From contig PNAJ01000076.1 in the NCBI GenBank assembly GCA_003170295.1, forward strand, positions 29,529 through 93,528: a stretch of 64,000 nucleotides of DNA, read 5' to 3'. Positions 25,257-34,195 of the stretch are shown here, piece after piece. The position numbers and the translations under genes were made by a program. Source of the DNA: Bryobacterales bacterium. GTDB taxonomy: Bacteria > Acidobacteriota > Terriglobia > Bryobacterales > Bryobacteraceae. The notes beneath the pieces were generated by a model. The model had not been told where the DNA came from. It saw nothing but the letters and a program-made list of their open reading frames with translations, and did no database searches. Every line of letters starts with the position of its first letter. Position 1 is the first letter of the stretch.

Positions 25257-25922
25257 CGCGGCCTCATTCGGCTGCCATAGAATCTCCGGCGCACCGACCG
25301 TGTGATTCACCCATCGGCTCCACACAAACATTGCGTCACTCAAACGGTTCAAATACTGAATCGCTTCGGGGGGAATATCTTCGATGCGCGCGAGCGCGAT
25401 TAGCAGGCGCTCCGCGCGGCGACAGACAGTTCGCGCCACATGCAGCTCGGCGTTGACGCGCGTGCCGCCGGGAAGCACGAAACTACGGAGAGCGGGAAGC
25501 GACTCATTCATCCCGTCGATTTCGCGCTCCAGTTGCGCGATCTCAGCCGGCGTGATCCGTGCTTGCTTTGGATGCACGTCTTCGGGCAGTGTGGCGAGAA
25601 TCGAGCCCAGATTGAACAGCTCATGCTGGACGCGACGCAGGATGACGAGAAGCAGCCCGATCCGAGGGTCGGTCCTAATCATCTCCTCGCACGAGACGAC
25701 GGCAAGACCCGTAAACGCGTTCAACTCATCGACGGTGCCATAAGCTTCAATACGCACCGAGTCCTTGGAGACGCGCTGGCCTCCGGCGAGATCGGTTTCT
25801 CCGGCGTCGCCACGTTTCGTATAAATCCGGTTCAGAGCGATACGCGGGTCGTCAAAAGGCTTGTCATCCTGCATCTCGGGCACGCTCTTAGTATCGCTCG
25901 GGGCGTAGAATAAAGTTGCCAT
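25236..25922 (-). CDS. Cob(I)alamin adenosyltransferase, PduO type
   Basis: 228 residues from ATG 25922; an internal ATG at 25874 is also plausible, since family members often start just before [12 protein letters not shown]. Signatures include [49 protein letters not shown] and [13 protein letters not shown]. The enzyme makes adenosylcobalamin, the cofactor of the acyl-CoA mutase encoded divergently. The two start codons share CATG, so the promoters must lie inside the opposite genes if the long start is used. Confidence 0.95.
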   Translation of the reverse strand: MATLFYAPSDTKSVPEMQDDKPFDDPRIALNRIYTKRGDAGETDLAGGQRVSKDSVRIEAYGTVDELNAFTGLAVVSCEEMIRTDPRIGLLLVILRRVQHELFNLGSILATLPEDVHPKQARITPAEIAQLEREIDGMNESLPALRSFVLPGGTRVNAELHVARTVCRRAERLLIALARIEDIPPEAIQYLNRLSDAMFVWSRWVNHTVGAPEILWQPNEAASAQNIK

Positions 25923-27495
25923 GTCGCTCACGGCAACTAAATCGTACCGGACGCTCAGTGGATTGCCGCTCGACCCGGTCTACTCCCAACCAATCGATGC
26001 CGCCAAGCCCGGCGAGTTCCCGTACACGCGCGGTATTCACGAAAATATGTACCGAGGAAAGCTGTGGACCATGCGCCAGTTCGCGGGGTTCGCCACGGCT
26101 GAGGACACCAATGCGCGCTATCGCTATCTACTCGCGCAAGGGCAGAACGGACTGTCGGTAGCGTTCGACTTGCCGACATTGATGGGTTACGATTCCGATC
26201 ATCCCGCGTCGCAGGGCGAGGTGGGAAAGTGCGGCGTGGCGATTTCGTCGCTGGCCGACATGGAGACACTATTTCGAGGGATTCCGCTGGGTGAGGTGAC
26301 GGTTTCGATGACCATCAACTCGCCCGCTTCGATTCTTTGGGCCATGTATTTGGCGGTGGCCGAGCAGCAGGGAGTGAGCTGGGATCGCGTCTCGGGAACG
26401 CTGCAAAACGACATTCTGAAAGAGTACATCGCGCAGAAAGAGTACATCTATCCGCCTCGACCTTCGATGCGCCTGGTGACCGATTCCATCGAGTTCGCGA
26501 CAAAATACACGCCGCGCTTCAATCCAATCTCGATCAGCGGCTATCACATTCGGGAAGCGGGATCGACCGCGGTGCAGGAGTTGGCGTTCACGCTGCGCGA
26601 TGGAATCGAGTACGTCGATTGGGCGCTCGAACGGGGGCTAGCCGTCGATTCGTTCGCGCCTCGCCTCAGCTTCTTCTTCAACGCGCATAACGATTTTTTC
26701 GAAGAGATCGCGAAGTATCGCGCGGCGCGGAAGATCTGGGCCCGCGTCATGCGCGATCGATATGGCGCAAAGGATGAAAGGAGCCAGAGGCTCCGGTTTC
26801 ATGCGCAGACGGCCGGGTGTTCGCTCACATGGCAGCAACCGCAAAACAATATCGTGCGAACCGCGGTACAAGCGATGGCGGCAGTGCTCGGCGGATGCCA
26901 GTCTCTGCATACGAATTCGCTCGACGAGGCGTATGCGCTGCCGAGCGAGCATGCGGTCACGGTGGCGTTGCGGACGCAGCAGGTGATCGCGTACGAGACC
27001 GGCATTACTGCGGAGCCCGATCCACTAGGCGGGAGTTATTTCCTGGAAAAGCTGACGCTCGACGTTGAAGAAGCGGCCAACGCTTATATTCGCCGCATCG
27101 ACGAAATGGGCGGCATGATTCCAGCCATCGAGCGAGGTTTTCCGCAAACGGAAATCGCCAATGCGAGCTACGAGTTTCAACGCTCGGTGGAACTGGGCGA
27201 GAGTGTCATTGTGGGCGTGAATAAGTTCACGGAGAAGGACGAGAAGCCGATCGAGCTGTTGCAAATTGACAGAACAGCCGAGCAGCGGCAAGTGGAGAAG
27301 CTGCGGTCGGTTAAGGCGAAACGGAGCGCGAGCGACGTCGAGAAAGCGCTGGCGAATTTGAAAAAGGTCGCGGAGGGTACCGAGAATACGATGCCGTTCA
27401 TCCTCGACGCCGTGCGCGCCTATGCGACGGTCGGGGAGATTTCCGCGTCGCTGGGCGAAGTATTCGGGAGCTACACCGAAACCAGCGTGCTGTGA
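25921..27495 (+). CDS. Methylmalonyl-CoA mutase-type large subunit (catalytic)
   Basis: 524 residues without a B12 domain. It has the acyl-CoA mutase barrel: [67 protein letters not shown] and [17 protein letters not shown]. It pairs with the separate B12-binding subunit at 29357-29773. The reaction is a B12-radical rearrangement of (R)-methylmalonyl-CoA and succinyl-CoA, or of related isobutyryl or 2-hydroxyisobutyryl substrates; sequence alone does not settle which. The adenosyltransferase is divergent, and a carboxyltransferase for propionyl-CoA is at 62865. Confidence 0.95.
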   Translation: MSLTATKSYRTLSGLPLDPVYSQPIDAAKPGEFPYTRGIHENMYRGKLWTMRQFAGFATAEDTNARYRYLLAQGQNGLSVAFDLPTLMGYDSDHPASQGEVGKCGVAISSLADMETLFRGIPLGEVTVSMTINSPASILWAMYLAVAEQQGVSWDRVSGTLQNDILKEYIAQKEYIYPPRPSMRLVTDSIEFATKYTPRFNPISISGYHIREAGSTAVQELAFTLRDGIEYVDWALERGLAVDSFAPRLSFFFNAHNDFFEEIAKYRAARKIWARVMRDRYGAKDERSQRLRFHAQTAGCSLTWQQPQNNIVRTAVQAMAAVLGGCQSLHTNSLDEAYALPSEHAVTVALRTQQVIAYETGITAEPDPLGGSYFLEKLTLDVEEAANAYIRRIDEMGGMIPAIERGFPQTEIANASYEFQRSVELGESVIVGVNKFTEKDEKPIELLQIDRTAEQRQVEKLRSVKAKRSASDVEKALANLKKVAEGTENTMPFILDAVRAYATVGEISASLGEVFGSYTETSVL

Positions 27496-27511
27496 GTCAC
27501 CCGTCGGCTGA

Positions 27512-27533
27512 CCGCTCCCGAAGGTCGCGGTTC
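27512..27533 (+). repeat. Family A dispersed hairpin, copy 2
   Basis: CCGCTCCCGAAGGTCGCGG then TTC lies between the mutase stop and the convergent M50 protease gene. Matches the family consensus CCGCTCCCTGACGGTCGCGG. Confidence 0.65.
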
Positions 27534-28513
27534 TATTGCGCGTGACGCTGCGCCAGCATCGCGACCACCGACAATGCACCGAGCAGGCCTAGAAACTGCA
27601 TCATGCCGGTGTTGTCGGGTTCCTGAGCCGCGTCCTTCGTGAAGATTCGGTAAATCCCGCCGATGGTGACGAGCAACAGCATCGGTTCCGAGGTGAACCA
27701 CCACAGAATCGCCGCGGCTCCCAGAATCACGAGCCTTTGCTGCCGCGTCTGGGAGGCGAATCCTCGTCCGCCGTCCAGTTGCCACACAGGGATCAGGTTG
27801 AATAGATTAATGACCGCGCCGAAATGCGCGATCGCGTCCCAGGCTTTTGCGCCCGTCACGTATCCGGCGGCAAGTGCGAACGCAGCGGCTCCGAGTCCAT
27901 AAATCGGGCCGGCGAGCCCGACGCGAGAATCCTGAATCGGCGTGATCCGAAGCTGCTTCAGCCGGATGAATGCGCCAAACCCGGGAATGAACATCGGCGC
28001 GCTCGCCGGGATGCCGTATTCACGCAGCGTCAATACGTGCCCCATCTCGTGAATGTAAATCGAGAAGACCATGCCGACCGCGAACTTCCATCCATAGAGC
28101 GCCCAATACACGCCGGCGAACGCGAGCATCGAGAGCAGCGTGCTGAGCTTCGTCAGCCCGAGCAGCAGCAACTTGCCCTTGGTGAACAACAGCAGAATCG
28201 CGGGTCCAATACCGGCCGCGCCCTTCTTCCACCACTTGCTATGTGGATCTTGCGGAGCATTCTTGAGATTGTCGATGTGCGCGCGGATCGCCCGGTATTG
28301 CACGGTGTCCGGCGGCAGAAGGGCGGCGGATTGCTCCCAAAGATTGCGGGCGGCAGAGAGGTCTCCGCGCACCGCCGCCTGTTGCGCTTGCGCCGCGAGC
28401 GATTCCAGTTCCTTCGCATGTGTCAGCGCGTGGCACGAAGGGCAGGTGAGCGCGGACTCTTCGAGACTCGCTCCGCAATCCTTGCAGACTCCTTGATGAA
28501 CGAGAGTGGTCAC
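27533..28513 (-). CDS. M50 (site-2) family zinc metalloprotease with zinc ribbon and helical repeat
   Basis: 326 residues from GTG 28513, which overlaps the upstream stop by GTGA; an apparent longer frame is the shadow of that gene. A zinc ribbon (CKDCGAS, then CPSC) and a TPR-like helical region come first. A membrane metalloprotease domain follows, with HEMGH (His155, Glu156, His159), PGFGAFIRL and NLIPVWQLDGGR, where the Asp is the third metal ligand. Intramembrane proteases of this family release membrane-bound regulators; the target is unknown. Paired with the membrane zinc-ribbon protein upstream. Confidence 0.93.
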   Translation of the reverse strand: MTTLVHQGVCKDCGASLEESALTCPSCHALTHAKELESLAAQAQQAAVRGDLSAARNLWEQSAALLPPDTVQYRAIRAHIDNLKNAPQDPHSKWWKKGAAGIGPAILLLFTKGKLLLLGLTKLSTLLSMLAFAGVYWALYGWKFAVGMVFSIYIHEMGHVLTLREYGIPASAPMFIPGFGAFIRLKQLRITPIQDSRVGLAGPIYGLGAAAFALAAGYVTGAKAWDAIAHFGAVINLFNLIPVWQLDGGRGFASQTRQQRLVILGAAAILWWFTSEPMLLLVTIGGIYRIFTKDAAQEPDNTGMMQFLGLLGALSVVAMLAQRHAQ

Positions 28514-29235
28514 GAGTACGGTCCTGTTACCAGTATCTCGTGTCTCGCGGTCATGGCCCAGGCGCGCTGCAGCCCGATAAAGAGGATGAATAGCGAGATG
28601 AGGCCGCCGACCGGTGAGCTTCTTAGTTCCAGGAAAGGCGAAATGATCACGAGCACGACGAGTCCGGCTAGTGCTTTCACGGGAGAGATGACCGGCTTCG
28701 CGGGTTGGACCTTGGGCAAAGCGGCCGAGGCCGACTGACTCTTCGCGGCGGATCGTGCCGCAACGGCCTTTTTCATCCCAGTGAAAAACAGAGCTGGGAC
28801 AATACTGGTGCTGATCGCGAAATAAGTTAGCGTCAAGGCAAGGATCTGCAGCGGGCGCCCGCCTAATCCGTAAGACCCGTAGCGGATCGCCTTGCCCACC
28901 ATCCACCCGACTGCGAGTGCCACGATTCCAATTTGAAAGCCAATCGCGAGCGGGATGGCGTAGAGAATGCATCCCGCGACCGCCGCTCCTGCGCCATAAA
29001 TCACGGGCCGGAACAACGGAACTGATTTCGCCGCTTGCCTCCCAGCTTGAATTTTCTCCGCGCATTCCGGGCAGATCACCTGACTTTGGACCTTGAAATA
29101 TTCACCCTGAATCAGTTGTTTACAGGCGACGCAGCTTTCCTGCGCTGGGGACTCCTCGCTATTTATAGGCTGGGCGCGGCGGAATTGCAGCGCGTCCACT
29201 GAGGGAAGCGGGTCGGGCGATTCAGACTCCGGCAT
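28510..29235 (-). CDS. Membrane protein with N-terminal zinc ribbon
   Basis: 241 residues. The N-terminus has CVACKQLIQGEYFKVQSQVI then CPEC, a B-box/LIM-like zinc ribbon, followed by several membrane helices (VIYGAGAAVAGCILYAIPLA, IGFQIGIVALAVGWMVG). Similar proteins are found beside M50 proteases. It overlaps the protease gene (GTGA), so they likely work together, perhaps as protease and anchor or partner. No other function can be read. Confidence 0.75.
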   Translation of the reverse strand: MPESESPDPLPSVDALQFRRAQPINSEESPAQESCVACKQLIQGEYFKVQSQVICPECAEKIQAGRQAAKSVPLFRPVIYGAGAAVAGCILYAIPLAIGFQIGIVALAVGWMVGKAIRYGSYGLGGRPLQILALTLTYFAISTSIVPALFFTGMKKAVAARSAAKSQSASAALPKVQPAKPVISPVKALAGLVVLVIISPFLELRSSPVGGLISLFILFIGLQRAWAMTARHEILVTGPYS

Positions 29236-29356
29236 TGGTCAAGTTTAGGGCTCGCCGGTTCGCCAGTCAATCGGGCGTCTTTATTAGGTCTATACTGAGA
29301 ACGAGGTATTCCACCGGCTTCTGTATGAAGACGGCGGACGAAGTCTCCACTCGACT

Positions 29357-29773
29357 ATGGATCATGGCGGCATGGATCACAGGATCCGGGTACTGGTCGC
29401 AAAACCGGGCCTTGACGGACACGACCGCGGCGCGAAAGTAATCGCGCGCGCGTTGCGTGATGCCGGGATGGAAGTCGTCTATACCGGTCTTCGGCAAACG
29501 CCGGAGATGATCGTGAATGCGGCCCTTCAGGAGGATGTGCAGGTAATTGGCCTGTCGATCCTGTCGGGAGCGCACAACGCCATCGTGCCCCGGGTGATGG
29601 AGTTGTTAAAGGAAAAACAGATGAGCGACGTGCTCGTCATCGTGGGTGGCATCGTTCCGGATGAGGATGCCGCACAACTGAAACGAATCGGCGTGGCGCA
29701 GGTGTATCAACCTGGCGCGACTCTTGATTCAATAGTGAATTTCATCCGCAGCTCGGTGAAGCAGACGGCCTGA
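29357..29773 (+). CDS. B12-binding subunit of acyl-CoA mutase
   Basis: 138 residues (a start five codons downstream, MDHRIRV, is possible). The cobalamin-binding signature [15 protein letters not shown] (DxHxxG), then GLSILSGAH and [12 protein letters not shown], matches the small subunit of methylmalonyl-CoA mutase. It completes the enzyme whose catalytic subunit is at 25921, although a protease pair on the opposite strand separates the two. The base-off His is in DGHDRG. Confidence 0.95.
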   Translation: MDHGGMDHRIRVLVAKPGLDGHDRGAKVIARALRDAGMEVVYTGLRQTPEMIVNAALQEDVQVIGLSILSGAHNAIVPRVMELLKEKQMSDVLVIVGGIVPDEDAAQLKRIGVAQVYQPGATLDSIVNFIRSSVKQTA

Positions 29774-29818
29774 ATGGGACTCACTTCGCCGCATTTGAAA
29801 ATTATCAAGAAAGATAGA

Positions 29819-31201
29819 ATGCAAGACAAACTCAATATTGCGGTGTTCGTCGATTACGACAACATCGAGATCGGACTGAAGTCGACGCTCCGCCGCGAGT
29901 TCGACGTATCGCTGGCGCTCGACGCTCTGAAGGAGCGTGGCGACATCGTCGCGAAATTCGCCTACGCGAACTGGGGACGCCAGGACGGCGCAACCCGGCA
30001 AATGGCGGAAAACGCGGTGCAGATGGTGCAGCGGATTCCTTCGCCGCGCGGCGATAAGAATGGAGCGGACATTAATCTCGCGCTCGACGCGCTGGAGATG
30101 GCGTTCACGCACACGCATGTGAACGCGTTCGCCATCGTCAGCGGCGATAGCGATTTTATTCCACTGGTCAATAAGCTGAAGGAATACGGCAAAACGGTAT
30201 TCGTCGTCGGCGGTAAGGCGTTCACCTCGACAATTCTGCAACAGAATTGTCACGAGTTCATCAGCTTCGAATCGCTGATGGCGGATATGCCGGAGCGGCC
30301 AGTTACGCTGCCCGGCGAGATTCGCGCGCCCCGCGGCGGCGATCGTCCTCAAGGGGACCGTCAGGGAGACCGTCCGGAGCGTGGACCCCGGGTGGATCGT
30401 CCGGATCGTGGTCCCGATCGAAGTCCGGATCGTGGCCCCGATCGAGGCCGCCAAAGACCCGCGCCGCTCGATTTGGGCCAAGCGATTCCACTGGTCGAGC
30501 GTGCGTTGCAGGTTCTCGAGCGGCGCGCGGTACAGCCGCAACTTGGTTTGCTGAAGTCGACGATGTTGCAACTCGACCCCGCATTCAATGAGAGAGCCTA
30601 CGGAGCTTCCAGCTTTTCCGATTTCGTCGAGAAGCTTAAGCGCGCTGAACTGGTGAACGTGACGGGCACCGGCGGTCGATATGTGATCGAGCGCAAAACG
30701 TCTTCGACGCAGGAGAGGGCGAATCTCAAGCCGGAAGATTTGCTGCCGCCGCTGCGTGACGTGCTCGAAAATCACCGCTTGGAGCTGGAGAATAACTGTC
30801 CGGTTGAGGATCTGGCCGGATGGTTCAAAGCGGAGCAGCCGCACTTCGACCCCAGCGCATATGGTTTCCAGTCTTTCGTCGAATTCTTGAACTACGCCCA
30901 GGACAAAACGGTCGTGCGCCTCGAACCGCATGAGGATCAGGGCTTGTCGGTGTCGTTGGGGGCGGAGTTCTATCCTCCCGCCGTGCCACCGCAGCCCGAG
31001 CCGGAAGCCGTGCCGGAGATTGAAGAGGATGAGCCACAGCCCTATGTGGAAGGCCAGCCAACGATTTTCGAGCCGAATCCGCCCCCAGCGAAATCGAAAA
31101 GAGCTCCGGCGCGAAAACGCCCACCGACAAAGGGTCCCGGTGGTGGAGCGGGCACGCGCCGTCCTCCGAGACCGCGTAAGAAGAGCGATGGAAATTCTTA
31201 A
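29819..31201 (+). CDS. NYN-domain ribonuclease-like protein with LOTUS/OST-HTH domains
   Basis: About 460 residues from ATG 29819 after AAGAAAG; a start at 29774 would add 15. NYN (PIN-like) domain: AVFVDYDNIEIGL, GADINLALDALEMA and IVSGDSDFIPLV supply the acidic active site. A tandem Arg/Pro/Asp linker (PDRGPDRSPDRGPDRGR) leads to two OST-HTH/LOTUS-type domains (about 225-300 and 315-380), then a Pro-rich basic tail. Such proteins are thought to bind RNA or G-quadruplexes and act in RNA processing; the target is unknown. RidA follows after two bases. Confidence 0.88.
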   Translation: MQDKLNIAVFVDYDNIEIGLKSTLRREFDVSLALDALKERGDIVAKFAYANWGRQDGATRQMAENAVQMVQRIPSPRGDKNGADINLALDALEMAFTHTHVNAFAIVSGDSDFIPLVNKLKEYGKTVFVVGGKAFTSTILQQNCHEFISFESLMADMPERPVTLPGEIRAPRGGDRPQGDRQGDRPERGPRVDRPDRGPDRSPDRGPDRGRQRPAPLDLGQAIPLVERALQVLERRAVQPQLGLLKSTMLQLDPAFNERAYGASSFSDFVEKLKRAELVNVTGTGGRYVIERKTSSTQERANLKPEDLLPPLRDVLENHRLELENNCPVEDLAGWFKAEQPHFDPSAYGFQSFVEFLNYAQDKTVVRLEPHEDQGLSVSLGAEFYPPAVPPQPEPEAVPEIEEDEPQPYVEGQPTIFEPNPPPAKSKRAPARKRPPTKGPGGGAGTRRPPRPRKKSDGNS

Positions 31202-31203
31202 GT

Positions 31204-31590
31204 ATGTCGATTGAACGGATTTTTCCGTCATCCGTGCCGACTCCGCGGGGCCCCTATTCCCCCGCGGTGCGGGCCGGCGATTTTATTTACGTGAGCGGCC
31301 AGGGACCAATCGATCCCGCCACCGATCAACTGTCGCCGGGCGACATCCAGCATGAGACGCGGCTGGTGCTCGGCAATATCAAACGCATTCTCGAAGGCTG
31401 CGGCGCGTCAATCGCGGATGTAGTGAAGTGTTCTGTCTTTCTAAAAGACGGCCGCGAATTTTCGCAGATGAACGAAGTCTACGCGGAATTTTTCGGCGAT
31501 CAAAAACCAGCGCGGACTACGGTCGAGGCGCAGTTCGTCAACCCCGTAATGCGAGTCGAAATCGACTGCGTCGCGCACAAACCGAAATAG
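31204..31590 (+). CDS. RidA-family enamine/imine deaminase
   Basis: 128 residues with the RidA signature: GPYSPAVRAGDFIYVSGQGP, ETRLVLGNIKRILEGCGAS and VKCSVFLKDGREFSQMNEVY. The substrate-binding Arg is in the C-terminal region PARTTVEAQFV. RidA hydrolyses 2-aminoacrylate made by PLP enzymes. It sits two bases after the NYN protein stop, so the two are co-transcribed. Confidence 0.93.
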   Translation: MSIERIFPSSVPTPRGPYSPAVRAGDFIYVSGQGPIDPATDQLSPGDIQHETRLVLGNIKRILEGCGASIADVVKCSVFLKDGREFSQMNEVYAEFFGDQKPARTTVEAQFVNPVMRVEIDCVAHKPK

Positions 31591-31692
31591 CCGGACTTCT
31601 CCAATGTGGCGCGAGCTTCAGCTTGCAGAGTCGGCTTCAGCCGGCGTCTTTGCTTGAAGAGGGCTCGGAATCGGCGCGAGGCGCAATCAATT

Positions 31693-31723
31693 GCTTACCG
31701 AGCCGTGACCAAAGGGAGCGGTG
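31693..31723 (-). repeat. Family A dispersed hairpin, copy 3 (inverted)
   Basis: On the minus strand this reads CCACCGCTCCCTTTGGTCAC then GGCTCGG, matching family A. It lies in the gap between RidA and the convergent ADOP permease. Confidence 0.55.
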
Positions 31724-31750
31724 GTTTAAGCCATCTCCTGCTAAGGAGAC

Positions 31751-34195
31751 TTATTCATACCTCAACGCAATCATCGGATCCACGCGAGTAGCCCGCCGCG
31801 CGGGAACCATACAAGCAGTGAGCGCAACCACCGCCAGCAAAATCGCTAGGCTCGCGTACGTCCACGGATCGCCGGGCTTGACCTCGAAGAGCAGACTCTT
31901 CAAGTATTCGGAGAGCGCATACGCGCCCGCCGCGCCTGTCGCGATCCCAACCGCGACCAGCAGCATTGCCCTGCCGATCACCATCTTCAAAATGCCTCCC
32001 CGCGATGCGCCGAGCGCCATGCGAATCCCAATCTCCGGCGTCCGCTGCGAAACCGAGTAGGAGATCACGCCATAAATCCCCACCATCGCGAGAATCAACG
32101 CAAGCGAGGCGAACAGACCTAGCAGCAGTGTTTGGAATCGGCGCGTCGCGACCGATTGGGAGATTACTTCCTCGAGCGTCTTCACGTTCGTGATCGGCTG
32201 ATCCTTGTCGATGGCCCAAACCTGTTGCTGGACCGCGGCCATCAGCGTTTTCGGATCGCCCGCCGCGCGGAATGCGAAATCGGCGAGGCGGACGGGATAG
32301 AGCGCGGGTTGTGCCGCGGGCAGATACACCTCCGGCTTGACCTCGCCCGCTTTGCCGGAGCGGCGAATGTCGCTAACCACTCCCACGATCGTTATCCAAT
32401 CGTTGGTACGGCGAAAACGGCGTCCCACGGGATCTTCATTGGGAAGCGCTCGTCGTACGAATTCGTTATTCACCACGGCAACCGGCAGGGATCCGCAGCG
32501 GTCGGCGGGAGTAAGCAGGTGTCCGCGCATCAGCGTGATGCCAAGAGTCGGGAAGTAGCCGGGACTCACCGCTTGATAGTCCGCGCTGATCAGACGATCG
32601 TGATTCTCGACGCTCACATCGCTCGACCATCCACCGCGCATCGGCATGCGATTGGCATAGCCTACTTGTTCGACGCCCGGCAGTTGGCTCACGCGGTCGG
32701 CGAGATCGTGAAAGAACGCTTCGCGGCGATCACCGGTGGTATAGCGCGTATCGGGAAGATTGATGTTCATCGCAAGAACACGCTCCGTCGTGAAGCCGAG
32801 ATCGACACCATTGAGTGTGATGAAACTCTTCAGCAACAGGCCGGCGCCAACCAGAAGCACCATCGACACTGCGATTTCAGTGACCATCAGTAGGTTGCGC
32901 CAGCGCATAACAGACGTTCCCGCAAGGTTGCGTTCGCTCGCCCGCATCGCGGCAACCGGCTTCGATTTCGAAGCTTGCCACGCGGGAAAAATCCCGAACA
33001 GGAGCCCGGTCAAAAGAGAGAGGCACAGAGTAAACAACAGGACGCGTCCGTTCAGCGCGGCGGTATCGAGGCGGGGCAGGTTCCCAGGCGCGAGTGTAAC
33101 CAGCAGTTTTTGGGTCCAGACGCCAAAAACCAGTCCCGTGAGGCAACCCAGAACCGCGAGCACCATACTCTGCGCGAGCAACTCGCCGATGACGCGAACT
33201 CGGCTTGCTCCAAGAGCGAAGCGAATCGTAATTTCGCGCTGACGCCCGATCGCGCGGACCAGGAGAAGGTTCGCGAGATTCGCACACGCGATGAGCAGGA
33301 TTAGACCCACCGCCCCCAGCAGCACCGCGAGCGACGTCCGCGCGTTGCGGGAAATATCGGCGGAGAGAGGCGCCATGCCAGTCTTCATGTCTTTATTTGT
33401 GGGCGGATACTGCTGGGCCAGCCGCGCGGAAATTGCGTCGATCTCCGCCTGCTCGGATGCAAGGGTCGCCCCAGGCTTCAATCGCCCAATCACGTTGATC
33501 TCGTGGTCTCCGTGATGAGAGAGCAGATCGGTAGGGTACGCGGCGGGCACGAAAAAGACAACGCGGTCCGTCATATTGAACTGGCTTGGGCTGTGGAAGC
33601 CCGGAGCCAAGATGCCGACCACGGTATATTTTTCGCTGTCGAGCGTAATCGCCGATCCGAGCATGCGCTGGTCGGAACCGAAACGAGTTCGCCACAGATC
33701 GTCGCTGATGATGACGACGCGATTCGCCCCGGGCCGATCCTCCTCGGGCAGGAACGCGCGCCCTTGTAAGGGTGAGACTCCAAGCACGGAGAAATAATTC
33801 GCAGTAACCGCTTCGCCCGCAAGCCGCTCTGATGGTCCGGCTTCTGTAAGGTTCATGCCATTGATTTTAAATCCGGCCAAACTGGTAAATGAGGCGCCTT
33901 GCTTCTGGTAGTCGATGAGGTTCGCAGGTGCCACGGTCATACGCGAAGGCGAAGAACGGCCGCCGATGTTCTGGCCGGAGGTACTCGTGTCGTTCGGGCC
34001 TTCGTGAACCTTCTCTTCCCAAATGGAGACGAGTCTCTCAGGCTCAGGATAAAGCAAAGGCCGCAGCATCACCGCATCGACGACGCTAAAAATCGCGCTG
34101 TTCACGCCGATGCCCAGCGCCAACGTGAGGATCGCCACCAGCGCAAATCCTGGAGATTTCATCAGCAGCCGGACAGCATAACGAAGATTATTCAT
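31751..34195 (-). CDS. ADOP-family ABC-transporter-like permease (FtsX/MacB type), copy 2
   Basis: 814 residues from ATG 34195, eight bases inside the end of the upstream paralog. The layout is a MacB periplasmic domain (30-260), FtsX-type membrane block (ILLIACANLANLLLVRAIGR), a second periplasmic domain, and a C-terminal FtsX block (YGVISYSVSQRTPEIGIRMA) ending in VDPMIALRYE. Acidobacteria carry many such duplicated orphan permeases without a neighbouring ATPase; members are probably parts of mechanotransmission or export systems. A paralog is immediately upstream. Confidence 0.93.
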   Translation of the reverse strand: MNNLRYAVRLLMKSPGFALVAILTLALGIGVNSAIFSVVDAVMLRPLLYPEPERLVSIWEEKVHEGPNDTSTSGQNIGGRSSPSRMTVAPANLIDYQKQGASFTSLAGFKINGMNLTEAGPSERLAGEAVTANYFSVLGVSPLQGRAFLPEEDRPGANRVVIISDDLWRTRFGSDQRMLGSAITLDSEKYTVVGILAPGFHSPSQFNMTDRVVFFVPAAYPTDLLSHHGDHEINVIGRLKPGATLASEQAEIDAISARLAQQYPPTNKDMKTGMAPLSADISRNARTSLAVLLGAVGLILLIACANLANLLLVRAIGRQREITIRFALGASRVRVIGELLAQSMVLAVLGCLTGLVFGVWTQKLLVTLAPGNLPRLDTAALNGRVLLFTLCLSLLTGLLFGIFPAWQASKSKPVAAMRASERNLAGTSVMRWRNLLMVTEIAVSMVLLVGAGLLLKSFITLNGVDLGFTTERVLAMNINLPDTRYTTGDRREAFFHDLADRVSQLPGVEQVGYANRMPMRGGWSSDVSVENHDRLISADYQAVSPGYFPTLGITLMRGHLLTPADRCGSLPVAVVNNEFVRRALPNEDPVGRRFRRTNDWITIVGVVSDIRRSGKAGEVKPEVYLPAAQPALYPVRLADFAFRAAGDPKTLMAAVQQQVWAIDKDQPITNVKTLEEVISQSVATRRFQTLLLGLFASLALILAMVGIYGVISYSVSQRTPEIGIRMALGASRGGILKMVIGRAMLLVAVGIATGAAGAYALSEYLKSLLFEVKPGDPWTYASLAILLAVVALTACMVPARRATRVDPMIALRYE

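Noticed and set aside
27533..29065. Longer start for the M50 protease
   Set aside because: The extension overlaps the zinc-ribbon membrane protein gene; GTG 28513 overlaps the stop as in a translationally coupled pair.
32132..32893. 253-codon plus-strand frame within the ADOP permease
   Set aside because: Antisense to a conserved permease; no independent evidence.
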